64,000 nt of DNA from Flavobacteriales bacterium. GTDB lineage: Bacteria > Bacteroidota > Bacteroidia > Flavobacteriales_C > GCA-002722245. Made by a program: the position numbers and the translations under genes. Location: contig JAHEZM010000006.1 in the NCBI GenBank assembly GCA_023251075.1, positions 62,001 to 126,000 on the forward strand. Direction: 5' to 3'. The notes under the pieces were generated by a model that saw only the letters and a program-made list of their open reading frames with translations, did not search any database and had not been told where the DNA came from. Shown piece by piece: positions 43,822 to 50,516 of this stretch (position 1 is the first letter of the stretch; every line of letters begins with the position of its first letter).

Positions 43822-44003
43822 GTAAATTACCGTCGGTTTTAACCGACGGAAAAAAGAATATGTGCAGGGGGCTTTAGCCAAAATATTATTTCGGCTAAAG
43901 CCAGTTATGAATACAATCAAATCCGTCGGTTAAAACCGACGGCAATTGAAAACAAAACACTACAAGATTGTTTCATTTTTGGGTACAAAATCTTGCAATG
44001 ACG
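43822..44003. repeat. Composite palindromic repeat, unit 1
   Basis: In order: palindrome CCGTCGGTTTTAACCGACGG (43830-43849), central hairpin GGCTTTAGCC/GGCTAAAGCC (43870-43879 / 43893-43902), second palindrome (43923-43942) with the flanks AATTaCCGTCGG and CCGACGGCAATT mirrored, then at 43968-44003 a degenerate TTGTTTCAT...TTGCAATGACG arm of the family at 31394. Unit 2 (49930-50113) has the same order. There is no ORF in it. Confidence 0.9.
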
Positions 44004-44015
44004 CTTTGAAAAAAC

Positions 44016-45242
44016 CTACTTATTTTTTTCCTCTATCCATTTCGATAAGTACTTTGTACTTTGAATAGAGTGATGCATGAGCATCGAACCAATGAAATTT
44101 GTTTGTCGGTGTTTGCTTAAATTATTTTGAAGTTCAGCAATTTTTTTAACTAAATCTTTTTCTGCCGACATATCCGAAAATCGACTTTTCAAAATATTGA
44201 ATCCGTTTTGTTGGGCTTGCTCCCACTCTGTTTTATTTTGATAAAACGCTATCGCCTGATCGGCAAATTCCTGTGCATCTTCGGTAACAAATCCATTCCA
44301 AAGCATTCCTCCTTTCAAGCCCTCTACACCTACTTCACTAGTAATACTGGGTGTACCGCACAACATTGCTTCGGCCAACTTTCCTTTTATACCCGCACCA
44401 AAACGCAAAGGAGCCAAACAAACTCTGGCATTTTTCATTACCTCCAAAGCATCTTCGGCCCTGCCCATAATATAAAATCCTTCTTTGGGATTATGCAGTT
44501 GTTCTACTTTCTGACTGGCATAAGAACCATACACTTTCAATTGGACATTGGGCATTTTCTTCAGAATCAAAGGCCAAATTTTTTCTTTCAAATAACGAAC
44601 AGAATCCCAATTGGGTTCGTGTTTAAAATTACCTATCGTTACAAAATCCTGCCGGCTTTCATAACCCGGTAGTTCACTCCAAACAATGCTTTCGTTTTGA
44701 ATTTTGTAAGGAAGATAAAAGAGTAAATCTTTATTGAATTTGAAAACGTCTTTCAACCAATCCATTTCAGCATCAGAAATAATTAAATTCAAATCGCTGC
44801 GGTACATACTGGCCATTTCTCTTTTAGAAATATCAGCACTTAATAAAGTATCTATTAAATTTTCTTTGGTTTTTAAAACCTGTTGTCGACACAAACGCAA
44901 ACAGTGTAAATCAATAGTTTCAATGATTCGAAGGGCGTTCGGGCAAGCTTCTGCTACACGCCATCCAAATTGTTCTTCCATTGTAAAGCGATCGAAAATC
45001 ACCACTTCGGGATTGAGTTCTTTTACAAAAGCATTGAAACTTTCATTGTTTAACTCAATAGATTTTTGATCAATTCCCAGCGACTGAATATCTTCTGCAA
45101 ATTCACTTTCTGCTGTAGCACTGGCATAAGTTACCTGCCAATTATTTTTTAGAAACAAATTCAGTAATTGCATGAGTCGGGTGCCCCCTGCTGATGACTT
45201 AGGCTCGGGCCACACTGCACCAATAAACAGAATTTTTTGCAT
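44016..45242 (-). CDS. Glycosyltransferase, GT-B fold (group 1-like)
   Basis: The protein (408 residues from ATG 45242, MQKILFIGAVWPEPKSSAGG) has the N-terminal Rossmann glycine-rich loop of GT-B enzymes and the C-terminal signature: FVTIGNFKHEPNWDSVRYLKE, VQLKVYGSYAS, FYIMGRAEDALEVMKNARVC, LAPLRFGAGIKGKLAEAMLCG with the acceptor/donor Glu. This fits glycosyltransferase family 1/4-like enzymes; the sugar and acceptor are unknown. It lies downstream of miaE on the same strand but 163 bp away, so a separate promoter is likely. The composite repeat unit is directly behind its stop codon. Confidence 0.88.
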   Translation of the reverse strand: MQKILFIGAVWPEPKSSAGGTRLMQLLNLFLKNNWQVTYASATAESEFAEDIQSLGIDQKSIELNNESFNAFVKELNPEVVIFDRFTMEEQFGWRVAEACPNALRIIETIDLHCLRLCRQQVLKTKENLIDTLLSADISKREMASMYRSDLNLIISDAEMDWLKDVFKFNKDLLFYLPYKIQNESIVWSELPGYESRQDFVTIGNFKHEPNWDSVRYLKEKIWPLILKKMPNVQLKVYGSYASQKVEQLHNPKEGFYIMGRAEDALEVMKNARVCLAPLRFGAGIKGKLAEAMLCGTPSITSEVGVEGLKGGMLWNGFVTEDAQEFADQAIAFYQNKTEWEQAQQNGFNILKSRFSDMSAEKDLVKKIAELQNNLSKHRQTNFIGSMLMHHSIQSTKYLSKWIEEKNK

Positions 45243-45266
45243 GCCCAAAAGTAAGTATAATCTCTA

Positions 45267-45359
45267 TCAACAAAGAGAAATAATTACTATGAGTATTGCA
45301 ATACCCAATAAAAAAACGATTTCAAATTGATTGTTCACGCCGCTCTTTTCCATACACAT
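45267..45359 (-). CDS. Possible 30-aa small membrane peptide
   Basis: The ORF reads MCMEKSGVNNQF and then one hydrophobic segment EIVFLLGIAILIVIISLC. AAGGA lies 5-7 nt before the second ATG (45353). It occupies the 163-bp gap between miaE and the glycosyltransferase. It resembles the first membrane segment of Bacteroidota sensor kinases, so it could be a remnant rather than a gene. Weakly supported. Confidence 0.25.
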   Translation of the reverse strand: MCMEKSGVNNQFEIVFLLGIAILIVIISLC

Positions 45360-45405
45360 CCTTTTGATGCTAACGGAATCAAGTAAAAATAAATTGTATT
45401 GATTT

Positions 45406-45987
45406 TTAGCCGTGAACTCTTTCCTGACTACCATAGTTAGCAATAATCTTTGCTTCCCCTTCCAGCCATTCTTTCCAGCGCTGGTTAACATCTATACGCT
45501 CACTATATTTTCTGGCGTAACTTAAAAACATAGTATAATGATTGGCTTCACTAATCATTAAATCGCGATAAAACTTAGCCAACTCTTCATCTTTTATATT
45601 TTCCGATAAAACTTTGAAACGCTCACAACTTCTGGCTTCTATCATGGCGGCAAACAATAAGCGTTCAATCAACTGATCATTTCTGGTGCCCCCTTTTCTC
45701 ATGAACTTGTACAATTCTTTCACGTAATCGTCGGCACGTTCTCTACCAAAAGTATATCCTCGTTTTTTAATCAAAGCATGCACTTGTTCGAAATGGGTAA
45801 TTTCTTCTTTTGCCAAAGCCAGCATATCTACCACCAAATCATCTAACTCCGAATTCAAAGTAACAATAGTAATGGCATTCGTTGCAGCCTTTTGCTCACA
45901 CCAGGCATGATCGGTAAGAATTTCTTCTAAATTTCCTTCTGCAATATTGGCCCAACGAGGATCGGTAGGCAATTTTAAACCTAACAT
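45406..45987 (-). CDS. miaE: tRNA-(ms2io6A)-hydroxylase
   Basis: The 193-residue ferritin-like di-iron protein hydroxylates ms2i6A37 of tRNAs reading U-starting codons. MiaE features are the opening LGLKLPTDPRWANIAEGNLEEIL, DHAWCEQKAATNAITIV (first Glu ligand), AKEEITHFEQVHALI (Glu and ExxH), MIEARSCERFKVLSE and SEANHYTMFLSYARKY. Its presence implies that a MiaA/MiaB pathway makes ms2i6A in this organism, although neither gene is in this window. It is monocistronic by spacing. Confidence 0.93.
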   Translation of the reverse strand: MLGLKLPTDPRWANIAEGNLEEILTDHAWCEQKAATNAITIVTLNSELDDLVVDMLALAKEEITHFEQVHALIKKRGYTFGRERADDYVKELYKFMRKGGTRNDQLIERLLFAAMIEARSCERFKVLSENIKDEELAKFYRDLMISEANHYTMFLSYARKYSERIDVNQRWKEWLEGEAKIIANYGSQERVHG

Positions 45988-46092
45988 AATTTTAACTTTG
46001 TGAGGGAATAAAGATAAGTGAATGTTTATTAAAAAAATAAAAAATGAATTTTAGCTGAAAGATTTGACTTAACCTTGTGTAGTAATAAAAAT

Positions 46093-46803
46093 ATGAAATA
46101 TTTACTTCTTTTTCTAGCAGTTATTTGTGGTATGTGGCTGTTGTTAGGAACACCTATAGCACAAGATAATTCCTATCACAATTTTCAAGACAACAACACC
46201 TTACTGGCAATACCCAATTTCTGGAATGTAGTTTCGAATTTACCTTTCCTGATGATAGGAATTATGGCTTTAATTAAAATACAATGGAAATCAAACGACA
46301 GGCTTAAAACACTTAAAATTACTTTAGCTACAGGGATCTTGCTTACAGGTTTGGGCTCTGGATTTTATCATTGGCACCCAAAAAACTTTACCTTAATATG
46401 GGATAGAATTCCAATGACTATCGTTTTTACTTCTTTCTTTTTTATGCTTCTATACAATAGGTATAAAAAGAAATTGATTTTAAAATGGTTTTGGCCCAGT
46501 ATAATCATTGCCGCCGGAACAGTTTTCTATTGGTATTTGGGGGAATTGCATGGTAAAGGTGATTTAAGACCTTATGCTATTGTTCAGTTTGCACCGATAG
46601 TGATTACCTTATTCATGTTGTTCGATTTACAATTTTTGAAACAACATAAATCTATACTATTCGCCTTCCTCTTCTATATAATAGCGAAACTTTTAGAACA
46701 TTACGATGAACAGGTTGCAGAATTCATTTTTATTGGCGGCCATCCCTTAAAGCATTTATTTGCCGCTCTATCTTGCTGGTTTTTAGTAAAAGAGAAAGAA
46801 TAA
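46093..46803 (+). CDS. Ceramidase-like (CREST superfamily) membrane hydrolase
   Basis: From ATG 46093 the protein has 236 residues and seven hydrophobic segments. It carries the CREST/alkaline ceramidase pattern: IPNFWNVVSNLPFLMIG in TM1, GSGFYHWHP (His ligand), WDRIPMTIVF (Asp-x-x-Pro) and C-terminal GGHPLKHLFAALSCWF (two His). In this superfamily the three His and the Asp bind the catalytic zinc; that is known, while the substrate here is inference. Bacteroidota make sphingolipids, so ceramide is plausible, but other lipids are possible. The gene stands alone between miaE (divergent) and a lipoprotein gene. An earlier TTG start would remove nothing but adds six residues. Confidence 0.82.
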   Translation: MKYLLLFLAVICGMWLLLGTPIAQDNSYHNFQDNNTLLAIPNFWNVVSNLPFLMIGIMALIKIQWKSNDRLKTLKITLATGILLTGLGSGFYHWHPKNFTLIWDRIPMTIVFTSFFFMLLYNRYKKKLILKWFWPSIIIAAGTVFYWYLGELHGKGDLRPYAIVQFAPIVITLFMLFDLQFLKQHKSILFAFLFYIIAKLLEHYDEQVAEFIFIGGHPLKHLFAALSCWFLVKEKE

Positions 46804-46838
46804 TTAGCGCTAAATTTCTATCTTAGAAAAAAATCCTG

Positions 46839-47630
46839 TTGAAGCTTTTTTACACCTATATTATATGTATGTTAATTTGCACACTCTATTCGTGTGTGGG
46901 CGAAGAAGCTAATGCCGTAAAATCTACTCCTGTTACAAACCAGGAATATAGCGCTAAGGAAGCAATAGTTGAAAATAACTCAAAAGAAAATACCAGCAAA
47001 AAGGAACCTGATTCGCTAAACAAAAGCCCCAATACTAGAACCGAAAATATCAAAAGGAAAAATGCCGATGTTCATATTTTCGATGATAAAGGAATTAACA
47101 CCAGAAGTATTATTTATCAAGATGTAAATGGAGTAAGCTTAAAAAACATTTACCTATATGATGCACATGGCAATAAAACCCAATGGGAAAAATACAATGA
47201 GAAAGGTCTTTTACTGGAAAAATACGTGTATCAAAACGACGATAAAGGAAATGTTGTAGAGAAAAAACGCTTTAAAGAAAAGGATTCACTGCAATTTAAG
47301 TTCAAGTTCAAATACAATGAACAAGGAAAAAAAACAGAATGGGTAAGTTTCAATTCCGATGGAAAAGCCGGACATACTTTTCAATACAAATACGATCGGG
47401 AAGGAAAAGAGATTGAGTGGAAAAGTTTAGATGCCGGCGGAATTCAAGAAGGAAGAAACACTTATGAATACGATGAATTCGGCAGAAAAAAACTGTGGAA
47501 TCACTTTAATGAAAAAGATCAGTTAGAATATCAATACATCTACACTTACGAGGCAGACGGCAAGCAGCACGGTGAAATGAAAAAGCTGATGAACGACTCG
47601 GAAATCTTCGATAATAAAAAGGTAAAGTAA
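46839..47630 (+). CDS. Lipoprotein with YD/RHS-like repeats
   Basis: The 263-residue product starts with TTG (46839) and has a lipoprotein signal MKLFYTYIICMLICTLYSC with lipobox LYSC (Cys19). After a low-complexity linker rich in Asn, Lys and Glu (to about residue 75) come about six short repeats of 18-25 residues, such as YDAHGNKTQWEKYNEKGLL, YQNDDKGNVVEKKRFKEKD, YNEQGKKTEWVSFNSDGK and YDREGKEIEWKSLDAGGI. These resemble YD repeats of RHS-type proteins. It is probably a surface or periplasmic lipoprotein; no toxin domain is attached. Function unknown. Confidence 0.82.
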   Translation: MKLFYTYIICMLICTLYSCVGEEANAVKSTPVTNQEYSAKEAIVENNSKENTSKKEPDSLNKSPNTRTENIKRKNADVHIFDDKGINTRSIIYQDVNGVSLKNIYLYDAHGNKTQWEKYNEKGLLLEKYVYQNDDKGNVVEKKRFKEKDSLQFKFKFKYNEQGKKTEWVSFNSDGKAGHTFQYKYDREGKEIEWKSLDAGGIQEGRNTYEYDEFGRKKLWNHFNEKDQLEYQYIYTYEADGKQHGEMKKLMNDSEIFDNKKVK

Positions 47631-47640
47631 ATCTACACCT

Positions 47641-48045
47641 TTATAAATACGACTTAATTTTATCTAATAAATCATCTGGTCCTTTAATGGGTCGCTTTGT
47701 TATTCCATCAATACAAACAAGCGTTACAGAAGCCTCTACAATTAAATCACCTTGCTCATTATAGATAGAAGATTCAAAAACAATTTTTACAGATGGAACC
47801 TGTTGAATAGTAGTTTTAATAGTGAGCAAATCATCATAAACAGCAGGTTTTTTATAGTTTATCGTGAGATTTACTACAGGCAACAACACCCCTCTGGCTT
47901 CTAAATCTTTATAAGGAAAGCCAGCGAATCTAAGGGCTTCCACCCTTCCTACCTCTAAATACGCAGCATAATTTCCGTAATAAACAAAACCCATTTGATC
48001 GGTTTCTGAATATCGAACTCTGATTTTCGTTTCGTGTAAAAACAT
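47641..48045 (-). CDS. Acyl-CoA thioesterase (YbgC/FadM-like, hotdog fold)
   Basis: The 134-residue hotdog-fold protein has the 4-hydroxybenzoyl-CoA thioesterase signature: IRVRYSETDQMGFVYYGNYAAYLEVGRVEALR, with the catalytic Asp in SETDQMG, followed by PVVNLTINYKKPAVYDDLLTI and VKIVFESSIYNEQGDL. The substrate is unknown; it may be linked to fatty acid synthesis or the Tol-Pal region, though no tol genes are here. It is divergent from dnaA, separated by a 349-bp gap. Confidence 0.88.
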   Translation of the reverse strand: MFLHETKIRVRYSETDQMGFVYYGNYAAYLEVGRVEALRFAGFPYKDLEARGVLLPVVNLTINYKKPAVYDDLLTIKTTIQQVPSVKIVFESSIYNEQGDLIVEASVTLVCIDGITKRPIKGPDDLLDKIKSYL

Positions 48046-48394
48046 TTTCTTTTTGTATTAAATATCTGAAAAATAAGACCTTAAAAATTACTTATTTTTT
48101 GTGTTTTTTTTTTCTCAAAACATAACCAACTGGATTTGAGTAAAAAACAAAGATTAAGTAAAGTGAATTTCCTAAATTCAAAGGTAAATTACTCAAAAAT
48201 AAAAACAAATTGAAGTGGTCTAAAACACCAGTAAAAACGACTAAAACAAATATTTTGATTTTGCAATAGGGTAATGAATTTTTTTTTCACTTTTTTTCTG
48301 CAATATTTGTTCACGATTCGGAATTGTTTTCGTAATATAGCGTTCCCAATCACAGGTAGATTAAAGTTAATAACCCGACACGATATATTTTTAA
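48046..48394. other. 349-bp gap upstream of dnaA
   Basis: The gap between the thioesterase gene and dnaA is AT-rich, with T-runs at 48104-48116 and 48269-48296. It must hold the promoters of both divergent genes. I see no TTATnCACA-type DnaA box, no iteron and no hairpin, so there is no positive evidence for an origin. Confidence 0.5.
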
Positions 48395-49825
48395 ATGGAG
48401 AAGACGCACGATAAAGCATGGAAAAATTGCCTCGCAGTAATTAAAGATAATGTTAGCTTACAAAGTTTCAAGACATGGTTTGAACCGATAGTACCCCTAA
48501 AGTTGAAAAACAAAATTTTAACGATTCAAGTACCTAGTCAGTTTTTCTACGAATGGCTTGAAGAGCACTACATCACCTTACTGAAGAAAATTATTCAAAA
48601 AGAATTAGGAACAGGTGGACGTTTAGAATACAGCATTATCATGGATAACGCTCAACAAAACAACAAACCTTATTCTATTAAAATTCCAACCACCGATAAG
48701 AAAGCGATTAAAAATCCTTCTTTAAACATGCCGTTGGATTTGAACCAAAACACTATTCGCAATCCGTTCATTATACCAGGTTTGAAAAAAGTAGTGGTAG
48801 ATTCTCAATTGAATCCTAACTACTCTTTCGATAACTTTATTGAAGGAGATTGCAACCGATTGGCTCGCTCTGCGGGGTTTGCCGTAGCTAACAAACCAGG
48901 AGGAACTGCCTTCAATCCATTACTAGTATATGGTGATGTTGGTTTAGGTAAAACTCACTTGGCGAATGCTATTGGAATCGAAATCAAAAAGAACTATCCG
49001 AACAAAACCGTTTTGTATGTTTCTTCTGAAAAATTTACGCACCAATTCATTGATGCAGTTAGAAACAACACACAAAATGATTTCGTTCATTTCTATCAAA
49101 TGATAGATGTTTTGATTATCGACGATGTACAATTCTTCGCGGGTAAAGAAAAAACACAAGACGTATTCTTCCATATTTTTAATCACTTGCACCAAAACGG
49201 AAAACAGTTGGTTCTTACCTCTGATAAACCTCCCGTAGAATTGCAAGGAATGGAACAACGCTTACTTTCCAGATTCAAATGGGGACTTTCAGCTGATTTA
49301 CAAGCGCCAGATCTTGAAACCAGAATTGCAGTATTGAACAAAAAAATGTACGCCGATGGTATTGAACTTCCTAAAGAAGTAGTAGAATATTTAGCTTACA
49401 GCATCACTACTAATATTCGCGAATTAGAAGGTGCGTTAATCTCTTTGATCGCTCAGTCTTCATTGAATAAAAAAGCTATCACTCTTGATTTAGCAAAACA
49501 GATGATCGACAAGTTTGTGAAAAACACAGCTCGTGAAGTATCTATCGATTATATTCAAAAAGTGGTTTGCGATTATTTCAGCCTGCCATTAGAGTTAATG
49601 AAATCAAAAACTCGTAAACGTGAGGTGGTACAAGCCCGTCAGATTGCGATGTACTTCTCTAAAAATCTTACAAAATCTTCATTGGCAACCATTGGTATGC
49701 ACTGCGGAGGTAAAGATCACGCTACGGTTTTACATGCTTGTCGAACTGTAAACAACCTAATGGAAACCGACAAACGCTTCAGAGTTTACGTAAACGATAT
49801 TGAAAAGAAAATCAATTTGAGTTAA
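48395..49825 (+). CDS. dnaA: Chromosomal replication initiator protein DnaA
   Basis: The 476-residue product has the four DnaA domains: domain I (SLQSFKTWFEPIVPLKLKNK), a variable linker at about 75-140, AAA+ domain III with Walker A at 180-187 (VYGDVGLGKTHLANA), Walker B IDVLIIDDVQFFAG and the box VLTSDKPPVEL, and domain IV with the HTH signature GGKDHATVLHACRTV near the C-terminus. It binds DnaA boxes and melts the origin. dnaN is not next to it, and no DnaA boxes are seen upstream. A perfect-palindrome terminator ends the gene. LMW-PTP and methyltransferase genes follow 2.8 kb later. Confidence 0.97.
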   Translation: MEKTHDKAWKNCLAVIKDNVSLQSFKTWFEPIVPLKLKNKILTIQVPSQFFYEWLEEHYITLLKKIIQKELGTGGRLEYSIIMDNAQQNNKPYSIKIPTTDKKAIKNPSLNMPLDLNQNTIRNPFIIPGLKKVVVDSQLNPNYSFDNFIEGDCNRLARSAGFAVANKPGGTAFNPLLVYGDVGLGKTHLANAIGIEIKKNYPNKTVLYVSSEKFTHQFIDAVRNNTQNDFVHFYQMIDVLIIDDVQFFAGKEKTQDVFFHIFNHLHQNGKQLVLTSDKPPVELQGMEQRLLSRFKWGLSADLQAPDLETRIAVLNKKMYADGIELPKEVVEYLAYSITTNIRELEGALISLIAQSSLNKKAITLDLAKQMIDKFVKNTAREVSIDYIQKVVCDYFSLPLELMKSKTRKREVVQARQIAMYFSKNLTKSSLATIGMHCGGKDHATVLHACRTVNNLMETDKRFRVYVNDIEKKINLS

Positions 49826-49842
49826 TCAAATTTCACAACACG

Positions 49843-49872
49843 AAAAGAGGGAACAATTGTTCCCTCTTTTTT
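49843..49872 (+). terminator. Intrinsic terminator of dnaA
   Basis: AAAAGAGGGAACAA and TTGTTCCCTCTTTT form a near-continuous palindrome with a T7 tail. It is also usable in reverse because of the A-run. Confidence 0.9.
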
Positions 49873-49929
49873 TAATACAAAAATTTCTTTCCCTCCTTTT
49901 AAGATACTTATTTATCCAATAAACTTCCT

Positions 49930-50113
49930 GTAAATTGCCGACGGTTTTAACCGACGGGAAAAAGAACACATACAGGGCTTTAGCCAAAAAATATAATTTC
50001 GGCTAAAGCCACTATGAAAATAATTAAATCCGTCGGTTGAAACCGACGGCAATTTGAAACTAAAAAGATTATATGATTGCTTCATCCGTCGGTTAACGGA
50101 TATCGCAACGACG
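49930..50113. repeat. Composite palindromic repeat, unit 2
   Basis: Same order as unit 1: GCCGACGGTTTTAACCGACGG, central hairpin GGCTTTAGCC/GGCTAAAGCC (49977-49986 / 50001-50010), CCGTCGGTTGAAACCGACGG (50030-50049), then at 50077-50113 a TTGCTTCAT...CGCAACGACG arm pair whose centre is replaced by CCGTCGGTTAACGG (50086-50099). It lies between dnaA and a small membrane protein gene. Confidence 0.9.
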
Positions 50114-50121
50114 AACGGACC

Positions 50122-50454
50122 CTATGATTTACTAATTAAACTCTCATCAAGTGTATCGATAGAATCAACTAATTTTTTCGACCACATATTTTTTAAAATG
50201 GCATACAATCCCCAGCAGGCTAACAAACCAAAAGGCAGAGCAATTAATCCTAAAACCAAACTATTTTGATCCTCAATAAAAGACTCATTACCCATCAACA
50301 TAGATATAAGTGCTATTATAATACCACCTATAAAACTTCCAACATAATATATTGCAATGCCTAAAATGGCAAAACCCCATTTGTGTTTACCATATTCAAC
50401 AGCCAGTTCCGCAAATTTTTTCCAAATAAAATAAATGAGTAATAAGCCTAACAT
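50122..50454 (-). CDS. Small membrane protein of unknown function
   Basis: The 110-residue protein has three hydrophobic segments (MLGLLLIYFIWKKFAELA; GFAILGIAIYYVGSFIGGIIIALI; LVLGLIALPFGLLACWGLYAIL) separated by short charged turns such as EYGKHKWGF. The Y-x-K-x-K-W-x-F-x-I-L-G-I-x-x-Y-Y arrangement is common among uncharacterised Bacteroidota membrane proteins. The C-terminal tail (SKKLVDSIDTLDESLISKS) is soluble. It is directly next to composite repeat unit 2. Confidence 0.65.
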   Translation of the reverse strand: MLGLLLIYFIWKKFAELAVEYGKHKWGFAILGIAIYYVGSFIGGIIIALISMLMGNESFIEDQNSLVLGLIALPFGLLACWGLYAILKNMWSKKLVDSIDTLDESLISKS

Positions 50455-50516
50455 AAAAAATGAATTTTGTTTATTGAACTAATATAGGAAAGAAAAAAAC
50501 ATCTACTCTTAGTAGC

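Noticed and set aside
45267-45491. 74-codon frame overlapping the 3' end of miaE
   Set aside because: The first half runs through miaE in another frame; only the last 30 codons lie in free sequence, listed separately at low confidence.
48046-48394. Origin of replication upstream of dnaA
   Set aside because: No DnaA-box-like nonamers, iterons or DUE with repeats could be found by eye; proximity to dnaA alone is not enough.
43822-50113. CRISPR array
   Set aside because: The repeats are palindromes in two units 6 kb apart, without regular spacers, and no cas gene is present.
50054-50269. 71-codon frame across composite repeat unit 2
   Set aside because: It crosses the repeat and the antisense of the small membrane gene; the product has no coherent features.
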